Shown: piece after piece, positions 1 to 10,095 of the stretch | Numbering within the stretch: position 1 is the first letter of the stretch | How the letters are laid out: each line of letters begins with the position of its first letter | From: Styela clava | Lineage: Eukaryota > Chordata > Ascidiacea > Stolidobranchia > Styelidae | Direction: 5' to 3' | DNA: 64,000 nt | Assembly (NCBI RefSeq): GCF_964204865.1 | Contig: NC_135261.1 | Span: forward strand, 13,764,001 to 13,828,000 | The notes under the pieces: model-generated | The model's database searches: none | What the model saw: the letters and a program-made list of their open reading frames with translations, nothing else | Told to the model about the DNA's origin: nothing | Translations under genes and position numbers: made by a program

Positions 1-804
1 GGTGAAATTCACAGAAGATTTCTCAGTTTTCAGACTAGCAAAATGCACCAGGGCTGAAACCACACACAAACCTTCCAAAGCACTTCCTACCCAAACTGTA
101 TCATTAATTGGAATCAATATGTCAAGTGCACTGTGATAACATTGTAATGCTTCAGATATTTGTCCCACCAGCAAGTTAACGTCAGCAAGATGCTTATAGT
201 GACGACCAGAACATTTTTTGCGCATCACTTTACTGTCAGACTCATTTTTTTCATCTGGATTTTCAAACGGAGTGGCTATAAGCATTGGTTTTCCACTTCT
301 TTCTTGAGCCATTCGCAAACGTTTTGATTCCAGCTCATAAAAAATTGCTGTGACAAACTGTTTGATATCATAATCCACAGATTTCCATGCATTGTGAGAT
401 GAAAATTGAAAAACATCTTGACTGTGGGGACGAATGGTTGTGTCTATTCCAAAGATAATACACCTAGAATGCAATAATCCTGGACTGTACTCCTCTTTCA
501 GTTTATTAAATTTATCCAGGATTAAAGCTGCTTCCATTGGATTAATAGCTTCTCCAATAAATACAATTCCACACACTTGTCTATGTGCCTGTAATGGACC
601 CCAATGGCTATTTTGTGGGGATGCATTATCATCAAATCGAATGTTAATTGTGTACCCAGCATCATTTATCACAAGAGATTTGTAAAGTTCCAATTTCTTC
701 AAGACAAACTGTACTGATGCTGTGTTTATGTTTGCAGCATATTTGACACCAATGAGGATTTGCGAATGATCCAGTGCAGATGTCATATAATTAGCAACGC
801 TCAT
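1..804 (-). CDS. TRAPPC9: TRAPPC9 (NIBP/TRS120 homologue), 5' coding exon, partial
   Basis: Reading the minus strand from the ATG at 804 gives 268 uninterrupted codons that run off the left edge. The start MSVANYMTSALDH matches the conserved TRAPPC9 start (MSVPDYMQCAEDH in human, from memory). Collinear landmarks follow: NSHWGPLQAHRQVCGIV, an IFGI segment, ELESKRLRMA, RKKCSGRHYKHLADV, ALQCYHSALDIL and WVGSALEGLC. TRAPPC9 is a large subunit (over 1100 aa in human) of the TRAPPII tethering complex and GEF, acting at the Golgi. The covered part is the N-terminal Trs120 region, whose last stretch looks like TPR-type helices. No intron occurs in this part. It is divergent from FIBP, with about 8 kb of repeats between. 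The remaining ~75% of the gene lies outside the window. Confidence 0.93.
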   Translation of the reverse strand, partial: MSVANYMTSALDHSQILIGVKYAANINTASVQFVLKKLELYKSLVINDAGYTINIRFDDNASPQNSHWGPLQAHRQVCGIVFIGEAINPMEAALILDKFNKLKEEYSPGLLHSRCIIFGIDTTIRPHSQDVFQFSSHNAWKSVDYDIKQFVTAIFYELESKRLRMAQERSGKPMLIATPFENPDEKNESDSKVMRKKCSGRHYKHLADVNLLVGQISEALQCYHSALDILIPINDTVWVGSALEGLCVVSALVHFASLKTEKSSVNFT

Positions 805-1063
805 CTTCTTGTTTTGTAGTAATAAATTATACAGAATATATTCAGTACTTCATATCATTCTGTCATTGAAAAATGAAATTACAAAGTCGCTGCAATACAG
901 CAATATTTCGACCTATGACACTTGTACACAGTTTCAAAAAACACCGGTACCGTACGGTATGTCTGTATGTATATATTAGTCAAAAAAAATGCAGTTCTCA
1001 TATTCATTATATAAAGTCAGACAGTACGATATATAAATACACTGGTACTAAAGTAGGCTAAAC

Positions 1064-1958
1064 GCCGTAACTGCTTATGACAGTAGGATAAGATTTACAT
1101 ATTTAAATATCGCCTTACAAAAATGTAATATGAAATGAACGCTGTAACAGTGTAACTGCTCAAATTACACCCCCAAAAAATGTGACAATGAAATGTAATG
1201 TTCTCTTGCTACAGCATCCTTGCGTAATACGCATACGGATCCACCTGCGCAAAGGCATAAGGAGCAAGGAAAGGTAGTTAGTTTAACGCAACCTCAACTG
1301 TTAGTTACAAAAAAATGTGATTCAAGATTTTAATGTAAAAGGTCGAAATTACACCCGTATTGTCTTAAAGTGTCGCCGTCGAAAATGCAAAAAGATGGAC
1401 GACTCATCTGTTGTCTTGTGAGTTGAGTTGTCCGCCTCCCTTTGTCCCATGCCATGCGGTAAGCATACGGTATTCGTGCAAGCCAGACTTTTATTTTTAG
1501 AAAAAAATGAAAATTTGGGTTGTATTTTCAAATCACATTTTTGTTTGACGTTATTGAAGCACTTAGATAAGATTTACATATTTATCCCGGGGGAGAGGAA
1601 AGCCGATAAGACGGCTTATCCATATGGCGAACCACAGCCTCTCGTCCGGTTACCATTCCAAGTCGGGTATGGGATTAGTTATATTGTTTGTTTTCGGAAG
1701 CATGGACTTGGTGGTGGAGGAAGCCGTAACCGAACCAGCGGTTACGTGAACCACCCAACGACGGCGAGGAGTCCAGCAATCCTCTCGCACATAACCATCC
1801 CTGAATGGGATTCGAACCTGCGAATCCACGCAGAGTAAGTAAAGGTGCGGTGGCGAGCGTATTTCTAACGCTTAGCCCGTTGAGCCACACCGCCGCGCCT
1901 TACAGCAGTCATTTTCCCACCACATTTGTGTTTGGGGGTATTTAAGCAGTTACGGTGT
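1064..1958. mobile_element. TIR element (MITE-like) hosting a SINE
   Basis: The left end near 1064 (CCGTAACTGCTTA) recurs inverted near 1945 (AAGCAGTTACGG). A related subterminal copy followed by CCCCCAAAAAATGTG lies at 1145-1190 and matches the inverted CACATTTGTGTTTGGGGG at 1921-1938. There is no coding capacity. SINE copy A sits inside it. Superfamily unknown and boundaries approximate. Confidence 0.4.
1573..1900 (-). repeat. tRNA-derived SINE, copy A
   Basis: Read on the minus strand, the head GCGGTGTGGCTCAACGGGC resembles a tRNA 5' half with an A box. About 55 nt later GGTTCGAATCCCATTC-like sequence gives a B box. The body (GTGGTTCACGTAACCGC, then CATGCTTCCGAAAACAAAC) and a tail rich in TTATCC and CCCGGGATAA follow. 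It is nearly the same as copy B at 2564-2905. Four copies occur in the first 6 kb, so this is a local SINE family and not a working tRNA gene. Confidence 0.8.
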
Positions 1959-1975
1959 TTCCTTCACAAGACAAA

Positions 1976-2240
1976 AAGTGTCATGCTACGCCCACTAGAA
2001 GTATGTTAGGTACGAAACTACATGAGACCCAAAGCTGCAAAGGCAATACCGGTACTGGTACCGGTACCGGTATAAATTAAAGCCGTAAGTTACATTATAT
2101 TCGCTATTCGGCGTTGTGCAACCATTTTTGCATATGTTATTCCTAACCCCCACTTGACCTATGGCATTCAGAAATTACGCCACTACGACACCACAGCACA
2201 GCAGTAACGTAAAAATGTCTCCAAACTATACCGGTACCGG
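1976..2240. repeat. Fragments of the CCTAACCCCCACC MITE family
   Basis: GTCATGCTACGCCCACTAG near 1979 and TATTCCTAACCCCCACTTG near 2137 match the right and left ends of the MITEs at 37084-37511 and 37625-38031, but lie here in back-to-back order. A GGTACC-type palindromic run lies at 2049-2071. They look like two broken copies. Confidence 0.5.
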
Positions 2241-2563
2241 TACTAACTCCAGAACTCTGCAACTGCTGAACTTTGCTATTTCTTGGTCGGAGGTGAGTCC
2301 AACTCGGATACAATCGGTAATGACGTCACATTGGTCGGAGTCGGAGTCCAACTCGGATCCACTCGGTGATGACGTCACGAACATTGATTTTTTTTTGCAA
2401 GATTTCGGTAACCGGGATTATATTAGTTTATTTTTGGACACGAAATGTACATATGCTTTTGTTTTTTCAATTATGTTCTTGTTAATATCTTCAACTACAG
2501 GCCAATTGATAATTGGAAAGTTTATGCTGTCGTTAGAAGGCTATTAATTTTATTTCCTCATCA

Positions 2564-2905
2564 GGCGCGGCGGTGTGGCTCAACGGGCTAAGCGTTAGGA
2601 ATACGCTCGCCACCGCACCTCTAATTACTCTGCGTGGGTTCGCAGGTTTGAATCCCATGCAGGGATGGTTAGATGCGAGAGGATGGACTCCTCGCCGTCA
2701 TTGGGTGGTTCACGTAACCGCTGGTCGGTTACGGCTTCCTCCACCATCAATTCCATGCTTCCGAAAACAAACAATACAGTAAAACTAATCCCATACCCGA
2801 CTTGGAATGGTAACCGGACGAGAGGCCGTGGTTCGCCATAGGGATAAGTCGTCTTATCGGCTTTCCTCTCCCCCGGGATAAATATGTATATCCTATCTTA
2901 TCCTT
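2564..2905 (+). repeat. tRNA-derived SINE, copy B (longest)
   Basis: The head GGCGCGGCGGTGTGGCTCAA is followed by A box-like CTCAACGGGCTAAGC and B box-like GGTTTGAATCCCATG. The tRNA-unrelated body ends in TTATCCTATCTTATCC-like repeats. It is the reference copy for the family, with copies A (minus), C (5' truncated, plus) and D (minus). It has no ORF of its own. Confidence 0.82.
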
Positions 2906-2930
2906 ATCACTGAATACTTCAGTTACGTCA

Positions 2931-3009
2931 ACCTAGAGCAGGTTTTCCCAAACTGGGGTCCGCGACGACTACATAGGGGGTCCGCAGTGATATTGAGCGA
3001 CTGAAAAAT
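2931..3009 (+). mobile_element. hAT left end (solo)
   Basis: CAGGTTTTCCCAAACTGGGG starts at 2939 and is a typical hAT terminal inverted repeat. It is preceded by ACCTAGAG, an 8-mer with TA at positions 4-5. A matching right end was not found nearby. About 48 bp from 2961 to 3009 (GCGACGACTACATAGGG, then GATATTGAG, then CTGAAAAAT) recur in the same orientation at 6393-6440, beyond the inverted-repeat element. Confidence 0.5.
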
Positions 3010-3143
3010 GTACATTTAACATATAGAGGACTTGCACGGGTCACGTGACTTTGTTACTGAACGGCAATAAAACAAACACGTCCATTTGGCTCCTGTCAGT
3101 TGCAAGTCGGATTATACGTTTCCGTTTTGTTTGGCTGTTGAAA

Positions 3144-3290
3144 ATGGTTATTTCGTATTGTTCCGTTAGCTGTACGTATAGTATAGACAACGAAATGGAT
3201 CTTCATTTATATTCCACTGATTTCAAAAGATCCGGAACGTCGCGCAATGTGGATATCATCTATTGCCTATTGGCAGAACTGCTTGGTGTC
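3144..3290 (+). pseudogene. THAP-like zinc-finger exon, left arm
   Basis: From the ATG at 3144 the frame reads MVISYCSVSCTYS, then EMDLHLYSTDFKRSG. This resembles a THAP domain start (CxxxxC, then H with FPxD-like spacing), although the usual FP is replaced by YS. The similarity fades after about 40 residues, before the AVPTIF-type end of the domain. THAP domains are DNA-binding modules common in P-type and related transposons. It has no continuous link to the YqaJ piece downstream, so it is a remnant. Confidence 0.45.
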
Positions 3291-3644
3291 AAGTCCAGAA
3301 GCCATATTACTTGTGTTTCACTGTTTGCGGACAGCACTTCGTTGATGGTGAGTGATAATGTGGTGATAGTGTGCCGTTATCAATTTTTTCAAATATTCAC
3401 AAGCTCCCTCATTTCAATGGAAAGCAGATGACAAACTACTGTTATTAGTAGGCTTAGGCGTGGGCCTACTTGCAGTTGCAGACTTGACTTGTGTGAGACA
3501 GTAAGGAATTAATAATCAATTGCTATAAGGTATTGTTTCCCTAACTAGCAGGTAATCTATTACTAAGTGTGAAAGGTTGAATAGATAACTAAAGTTTAAC
3601 ACCAGTGGTCATGCAAAAAATAACCAGAATTCAATTGATTCGCC

Positions 3645-3860
3645 ATCTAGGAATACGCTCGCCACCGCCTCTCTGATCACCCTGGTAGTTTCACAGGTTT
3701 CAATCCCACGCGCGGATAGTTATGTGCGAGAGGATTGCAGCTCTACTCCCACCGAGGGTGGTTCACATGACCGCTGATCGGTTACGACCATTCCCCACCA
3801 TCCAAGTCCATGCTTCTGAAAACAAATAACTGGCTCCTCCCCAGATAAATCCTATCCTAA
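3645..3860 (+). repeat. tRNA-SINE copy C, 5' truncated
   Basis: It starts inside the SINE at GGAATACGCTCGCCACCGC and continues through a degraded B box (CACAGGTTTCAATCCCACG) and the body to a shortened tail (CCCAGATAAATCCTATCC). The A-box head is missing. It lies at the inner end of the left arm and is mirrored by copy D in the right arm, so the arms were duplicated after this SINE inserted. Confidence 0.75.
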
Positions 3861-4019
3861 TGGTGCTTGTACAACTGATCCAAAATGTCTTTTTATTGTC
3901 ATTGGTAAAAAAGATATGCTACCCGGAATCAAATTCATTTACGACTAGTGGCTGTGGTGGGATATGGACTTAAATTTCACACTCCTTGATCGTTAGATTT
4001 TATGAAAACTCTATCTGTA

Positions 4020-4341
4020 TCCATTATCTTACAGATATGGGTGCGACAATGGAATAGATGGATGGCAAAGTATAAGTTGCAACAAGACCACAGTGGCACA
4101 AGACCTCAGCTTGCGTGACTTGATAATACATCCTCAGTATCCATTTATTGATGCTTATCGTAATGACAAAGTAACTTGTGATTACTGTGGATTGGTGGAG
4201 ATAAAGTGTCCATTGTGCTTTAACGAAAGCAACTTCAAGACGACCCTATCAAGAAAAAAAAAATGTTTCGGTGGGTCTGGTAGTGAAGGTTTTAGTCTAA
4301 CGTTGGACACCGATACTACAACAAGATACAGTTGCCAATGA
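4020..4341 (+). pseudogene. YqaJ-type recombinase/exonuclease fragment
   Basis: The frame reads SLRDLIIHPQYPFIDAYRND, then VTCDYCGLVEIKCPLC. In YqaJ-family nucleases the same block is YPF(I/L)GASPDG followed by CCG..(V/L)EIKCP, the core that carries the catalytic Glu and Lys. E and K of EIKCP are present, but the preceding ASPDG is changed to DAYRND, losing the conserved catalytic Asp context. After CFNESNF the frame degrades and stops at 4339. The family is fused to SWIM or THAP-like fingers in multicopy invertebrate genes. This is a decayed copy. Confidence 0.6.
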
Positions 4342-5559
4342 AACTTACCGAGGCGTAATATTGCGACTTTGTGATCTGGAAGGAAATTCTGATGGGTAGC
4401 CGGCTAGCCGCAACCTTTTGTTCAAAGAATATTATGAGATATGACTTAAGAGTCTAAACTTTTATTTGAAAGGGGTGTAATCCAAGCTAATTTGCAAATG
4501 GTATTCATGGTACCAAATGTATCACACACTTTACAGTAATTATAAATTATATTTGAAAAATAAAGCACATCAAAAATGTATTTTTAAAAAAAATTGGTTT
4601 TATCTGCAGATACTAGGTTGATATTGAGATTGACCATTTCAATGCTAAATTTTCTTTAGTCAAAAGGCACAATTGATTCGCAAAGATTTGTGAATGCGCA
4701 CAGTACACCAATTTGTCTAATGTTTTGATTCCATAGGCAGGAGGTTGTGGATCGGTGCTGCTCAGGATGGGATATTTTTGCCTCTAAATGCATATTACGT
4801 GTTTCACATGAATCCATCGTGCTCAGATTCGACTGTTTTCAAGGTCTGAAGGCTCCAACAGCCTTATTATTTTATGGCTACACAAGAGAATTTTCAGTGT
4901 GGCATGCATGGGTCAGTTGGAGTCACTAACCTCAAGATATCTATAAGCAAGGATAAGATAACCTGGAAGTAACATTCCATAATTTAGAGTAAAAAATGTA
5001 TCTGCCTCCACAGCCCTTTCAAATGGAAGATATGATGCCTCGGGGGTAATTTCTATCAAATATTTTACAGTATTATGGTTCTAGTGAAAAGGGGTGTAGG
5101 CGGCTTTTTTTAAAGTGTGGTAGGTCTAGTCGAAAGACACATTAAATGTTTATGCTAACAACTGCAAATTAATATTGCAACACATACAATTTAACAGAAT
5201 TTATTGAAATGGTCCTGCCTTTTTCCTTTCTTCAAAATCCCCCTTTTTCTAACTATTCTCTTCCTCTCTGGGGCTGGCGAAAATTCAAATATCGATGGGA
5301 CATATAAGCAGCTGATAATGGGTTATCTTCCCTTTTTCCTGAAAATAAATTAAACACTAATCATCATTTGACAGTGCCAAGTTTGTGTATCAGATCAGTA
5401 ATAAATTACCTGCGAACTAACAAAACAATCAGACAACACCTTCTGACCATTAATGAAGATTTCTTTCAATTTAAAACGCAACTATGCCTACCAATGTGGG
5501 TAGTTTTTAGGATAGAATTTATCTGTGGTTGGGGACAGATTGCAAGGTGCAACATCGTA
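4342..5559. other. Non-coding interior of the inverted-repeat element
   Basis: AT-rich sequence between the YqaJ fragment and the right arm. I recognise no gene. Short open stretches near 4747-4929 and 5368-5589 show no family motif. Confidence 0.4.
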
Positions 5560-5775
5560 CGATTACCATTCTATGTCGGGATTAGTTAGCCAGTTATTTG
5601 ATTTAGAAGCATGGACTTGATGGTGGGGGATGTCGTAATCGACCAGCGGTCGTGTAAACCACCCTCAGTGGGAGGAGAGCTGCAATCCCCTCACACATAA
5701 CTATCCCCGCATGGGATTGGAACCTGTGAAACTCCCAGGGGGATCAGAGATGCGGTGGCGAGCGTATTCTTAGAT
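5560..5775 (-). repeat. tRNA-SINE copy D
   Basis: On the minus strand it reads GAATACGCTCGCCACCGC, then a B box-like CACAGGTTCCAATCCCATG, then the SINE body. It pairs with copy C as part of the inverted arms, but keeps a stretch (ACTAATCCCGACATAGAATGG) that copy C has lost. Confidence 0.75.
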
Positions 5776-6099
5776 GGAGAATTCAATTGAATTCTGGTTA
5801 TTTTTTGCATTAGCACTGGCGTTAAACTTTAGTTATCTATTCAACTTTTCACTCTTACTAATAGATTACCTGCTAACTAGGGAAACAATACCTTATGGCA
5901 ATTATTGATTAATATCTTACACGAGTCAAGTCTGCAACTCTGCAAGTAGGCCTACGCCTACCAATAACAGTAGTTTGTCATCTGCTTTCCATTGAAATGA
6001 GGGAGCTTATGAATATTCAAAAAAATTGCTAACGGCACATTATGACTTACCATCAACGAAGTGTTGTCCGCAAACAGTGAAACACAAGTGAGATGGCTT

Positions 6100-6247
6100 C
6101 TGGACTTGACACCAAGCAGTCCTGCCAATAGATGATATCCACATTGCGCGACGTTCCGGATCTTTTGAAAACAGTGGAATATAACTGAAGATCCATTTCG
6201 TTGTCTATACTATACGTACAGCCAGCGGAACAATACGAAATAACCAT
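6100..6247 (-). pseudogene. THAP-like exon, right arm (inverted copy)
   Basis: The minus strand from the ATG at 6247 gives MVISYCSAGCTYS, then EMDLQLYSTVFKRSG. It is the inverted duplicate of the exon at 3144, with a few substitutions (for example SAG for SVS). It points toward the element interior but has no downstream coding partner on this strand. Confidence 0.45.
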
Positions 6248-6449
6248 TTTCAACAGCCAAACAAAACGGAAACGTATAACCCGACTTGCAACTGACAGGA
6301 GCCAAATGGACGTTTTTGTTTTATTGCCGTCCAGTAAACAAGGTCACGTGACCCGTGCAAGTCCTCTATATCCACTGTTACTTACGTCACTCCGTGACGA
6401 CTACACAGGGGTCCGCAGGGATATTGAGAGTCTGAAAAATAGTATAAGT

Positions 6450-7380
6450 ATTGAGAAATTTTGAGAAAAGACGGGAAGAAGGTAAAAATCACAGAAAAAC
6501 AGGAAATATGTATTCAGGGGACCACGGGAAACTTCAATAAAAAGCAGGAAGCTTTAAAGCGTGAAATACGGGATATTTCACTAAAACGCGGGACATAGGC
6601 TAGCGAAAAGTTTACTAATGAACTGAAACTACAGAAAATTTCCCTAAAAAAACGGTCATAACGTGGAATTTGCAGAAATATTTATCTAGGTATTTTGTAG
6701 GGAGAAATTGAATGAAACGCAGAATTATTAGGAAATGTTGGGAGACAAGGAAAATAAGGAAATCTATGATTAGGTGTTTTCATATAAATAATTGCAATAA
6801 AATTCTGAAGATTTGAGAATGGCGGAAAGATCGGAAAAAGTAAGAAAATTGGTTAGAAAGCATGAAATGTGTATTTAGGTTTTTTTATACGAAAAATTGC
6901 AAATAAATATTAAAGTAGGCCCCTATTCAGAAATGACGGCAAATGCGAGAAGAGCAAGGAAATCGCTGAAAACAGTATACAGTATATGTATTTAGGGGTT
7001 TCGTGTAAAAATTGCAAAAAAATGTTGAAATTGAAATTGCGGAAAGAGGAAAGAAATCTCTGAAAAACAGGGAATATATATTTAAGTATTTTTATACAGG
7101 AAATTGCGGAAAGAGTCGAAAAAAACAGAAAATATGCATTTAGAGGTTTTTATACAGAAAATTGCAACAAAATGTGGAAGTAGTGAGAAAGGCGGCAGGC
7201 GAGAAAGAAAATTGCGGAAAAACAGGAAATATGTATCCAAAGGTTTTCATACAAAAAATTGCATTAAAATGTGGAAGTATTGAGAAATTGTGGGAAAAGG
7301 CGGTTTTTGAACAGAAAATTGCAATAAAATATGAAAGTAGTGAGAAATGGCGGAAAGAGTGAAAAAATAGTGTATTTAGG
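6450..7380. repeat. Diverged minisatellite, first orientation
   Basis: Loose units of roughly 80-90 bp carry AGAAAATTGC, AATAAAATGT, GGAAGTA, GAGAAATGGCGGAAAGA, AACAGGAAATATG and TATTTAGGTGTTTTTATA in the same order about ten times, with heavy divergence. The short open frame at 7162-7362 is a by-product of the repeat. Confidence 0.65.
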
Positions 7381-7387
7381 TGTTTTT

Positions 7388-7990
7388 GAAGTATCCCGTA
7401 CTTTCACATTCGCGTGTATATTTCACGTTGCTCTCCTTTTAGTGCAATTTCTCCTACACATTATCTAAAATGAAAATTTCCCATTCCATAGAGCGATTTC
7501 CCGCCATTCTCGCTTTATAGTAAAATTTTCTGTAGTTTCCGTCATTCCCATTCCATAGAGCGATTTCCCGCCATTCTCGCTTTCTAGTAAAATTTTCTGT
7601 AGTTTCCGTCATTGCTGTAGTTCCCGCTTTTTAGTGCAATTTCTCGTACTTTCAAATCCATGTGTATATTTTGCTCTCTCTTTTCAGTGCAGTTTTGCTA
7701 AACATACTCTAAAATGTATATTTGCCGTTTCATAGAACGATTTCCGGTCGTTTTCGCTTTTTGTGAAATTTTTCATAGTTCCCGTTTCCGAGTGCAATTT
7801 TTCGTACTTCCACACACATATGTCTATTTCCCGTTGCTGTTACTTTTTAGTGCAATATCGTCTGCGCATACTTTAACTATAATGTATATTACCCGTTGAA
7901 TAGAGCGATTTCACGTCGTTCCCGCTTTTTGGTGAAATTTCCCGCAATTCCCAACATTCCCATTGTTACCGCTTAATGAGTTTAGACTTT
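7388..7990. repeat. Same minisatellite, opposite orientation
   Basis: Here the units are complementary in character: TAGTGCAATTTCTC, GTACTTTCAC, TGTATATTTCCCGTT, ATAGAGCGATTTCCCGCC and CTCGCTTTTTAGTGAAA recur. Two neighbouring units starting near 7480 and 7547 are almost identical (67-bp period), showing a recent tandem duplication. The switch of orientation lies at about 7380. Confidence 0.65.
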
Positions 7991-9033
7991 TCTGTTTTTT
8001 GTCTCGTCACTTTCTGTATCTTTATAACGAACAATTTTTTTGAATTAAACATTCAAAAACAACTAACGATTATATATATGACACCTGCTAAACTCCAAAC
8101 TCTTGGCAAGTAGGGGATTTCCCTGTCCATAATTTGGGGATTTTTCAAACGCAAGAATCGAAAATAAAAGAAGTTGTTGGAATGCGGATGCTGTTTGGTT
8201 CGAATTTGGTTTCCCTTTTATCATTAAGTCTGAAAAAACTGATATAGGTCTGTCGTATATATCACTGCTTATCATCAAATTAATGATAATATATCAATAA
8301 CTGGCATCGTTTCAATTTTCAAGAAGAGTGCAGGTTTAGCCAATAAAGAACACGTTGTCACCATTTTAGCCAATTAAGAACACGTTGAACGTTGTAGATG
8401 AGTTTAATATTGTGGATATACACGGAATACAGACGATGAATACAACATTAGAACATCGAGAGACGAGACGGCACTTATCACGACGATTCGACTCCTAATA
8501 CAAGACCTTTCAACGGTACCTCTCTTTCAAATATCCAATTGAAACCATATTTATACGTACAGACGTATGTGCGTATGGTGATATCGATTCCATTAGGGTT
8601 TGGAATACTAATTACCATATGTTATCGATCCAATTATATTTTTGGTTGTCATCTGTTTGTCTAATTACAACGGGCCCTAGGCTATATCGATCCAATTCAT
8701 GAATTCGGAGAAATTGGAAATTAGCAATTTCCAGTCTTTTTAATGTATTTTACCTGTAATAACGAATTTATCCCCAAACAGGTACCGTACCCTAACAGTA
8801 TCGTGTGGTATTTCTAATGTTCCTATCAATTCAATAAGCAATATGGCAACATTTGCACCAGTACAATAAATTGGCCATTTTAAAATTTTTTTTAGCATTA
8901 TTTCGATATCTAGATTTTCACCCAGCTATCGCCTATCGACAGATTGATATGCATTTTGTACAATGTAAATGGCATTGATCTTCTGTTTGCATAGTTTGAC
9001 AGTAGGTAACTCATTGTCATTTAGATTAAAATT
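7991..9033. other. FIBP upstream region, no gene seen
   Basis: AT-rich. TTTTAGCCAAT(A/T)AAGAACACG occurs twice with a 31-bp period near 8334-8388. Nothing else is recognised. It presumably holds the FIBP promoter, but I see no confident TATA box or initiator. Confidence 0.35.
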
Positions 9034-10095
9034 ATGGAGATTCAGCCAGAGATTGATATATTTGTTGGCAATAACACTGTTATTGATATGGATGTATATG
9101 ATTTATGGCTCCGCAGGGTTTCTGCAACAGATGCTGTGAAGCAGCATAAGATAAAGGGAAAGTCAGTAACTGCAGATTTAGTTCTGAGCGATGTTCTGGA
9201 TCAATATCGAACATTGGGATTACTTGAAAAATATCTCAAGATACCCTCTAGCCTTGGTCATCAGATGTCCTTCCAACTGACACCAAAAATGCAGAGAGAA
9301 CTCATCACACGATATTACACATTTGATGAAACTGTCATACGTGAACTTTTAGGAAAGAAACTATCTCGAAACACTTATCAAAGCATGGATGAAATTGCAG
9401 ATAAAACTGGAATAAATTTACGAAGCTGCATAAGACAGTTTGATAACTGCAGGCGAGTTTTTAAAGCTGTTGAAGAAATACCAGGAATACTGGTTGAAAA
9501 TATAGGAAAACAGTTTTTGCTTCCCAAGGATTTATCATGGGCATATGCAACTGTTGTGTTTCTTGCAAACCATAGATTTGAATGCACAAAACGAAAACTG
9601 AGTCATATGACCCTTAATAATTTTATTACTTGCTCGCAAGTGTTAATTGAAAATTGGTCGTATGGTCATTCCGAGTCTGAAACTCTGGATATGAACGTAG
9701 ATATAGATCGAGAATTTTTGCATGATCTCAGAGGTGTGAAGTTTTTAGCATCTGATAGAGATCTTGTGGATAAATGTAAAGAGTGTTTAATAAAAAATTC
9801 TGCTGCAGGAGGTTCAAGTATTGAAGCAGCTTGCAAACTTTTATGTCGTATTATTCCTACAATTGCATCAGATCTATATCATACTAAAGATCTGAGAGAC
9901 TTATTTGTAGACATTGTTGAAAAAATTGTAGAGCCAGCTCGTGTTGCTAAATGGTCAAAAACTTTAATGGAAGACTTTTTGGTTAACTATAGCAAATTTT
10001 CTATTGAACATCCACAGCTAGTCGTGTTCAAGATAATTTGGTTGCGGTATATCAATGCAATTAACACTTGTATATTACAATCATATTATTGCTAA
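9034..10095 (+). CDS. FIBP: FIBP (FGF1 intracellular-binding protein), intronless
   Basis: A 353-residue protein matches FIBP along its whole length (human about 357-364 aa). Landmarks in order are IDIFVGNNTVID near the N-terminus, DQYRTLGLLEKYL, ITRYYTFDETVIRELLGKKL, GINLRSCIRQFDNCRRVFK, FLANHRFECTKRKL, DMNVDIDREFLHDL, DLRDLFVDIVEKIVEP and a C-terminal WLRYINAINTCIL block. In vertebrates FIBP binds internalised FGF1 and links to phosphatase and STK4 signalling; it is an alpha-helical cytosolic and nuclear protein. The ATG at 9034 gives the expected N-terminus. Vertebrate FIBP has about ten exons and this copy has none, so it is a lineage-specific intron loss or a retrocopy. No poly(A) tract marks the 3' end, and the frame is undamaged, which favours a working gene. 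Confidence 0.93.
   Translation: MEIQPEIDIFVGNNTVIDMDVYDLWLRRVSATDAVKQHKIKGKSVTADLVLSDVLDQYRTLGLLEKYLKIPSSLGHQMSFQLTPKMQRELITRYYTFDETVIRELLGKKLSRNTYQSMDEIADKTGINLRSCIRQFDNCRRVFKAVEEIPGILVENIGKQFLLPKDLSWAYATVVFLANHRFECTKRKLSHMTLNNFITCSQVLIENWSYGHSESETLDMNVDIDREFLHDLRGVKFLASDRDLVDKCKECLIKNSAAGGSSIEAACKLLCRIIPTIASDLYHTKDLRDLFVDIVEKIVEPARVAKWSKTLMEDFLVNYSKFSIEHPQLVVFKIIWLRYINAINTCILQSYYC

Larger units (their letters stand above)
3020..6371. mobile_element. Inverted-repeat element with THAP and YqaJ remnants
   Basis: The arms at about 3020-3835 and 5588-6371 are inverted copies of one another, from GAGGACTTGCACGGGTCACG outward to the SINE part inward, with small indels. The 1.75 kb between them holds a YqaJ-type coding fragment. 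Both arms hold a THAP-like coding exon. The outer flanks are ~48 bp direct repeats. YqaJ domains together with zinc-finger modules are known in repetitive invertebrate genes, so I infer a decayed mobile element whose 5' end was duplicated in inverted orientation. Every reading frame is broken. Confidence 0.6.

Noticed and set aside
434-685. Plus-strand 83-codon frame at 434-685
   Set aside because: It overlaps the well-supported TRAPPC9 coding exon on the opposite strand and has no family motif.
2573-2660. A functional tRNA gene at the head of SINE copy B
   Set aside because: The A/B box region resembles a tRNA, but the sequence recurs with the same non-tRNA body and tail in four copies and the cloverleaf does not close well, so it is a SINE promoter.
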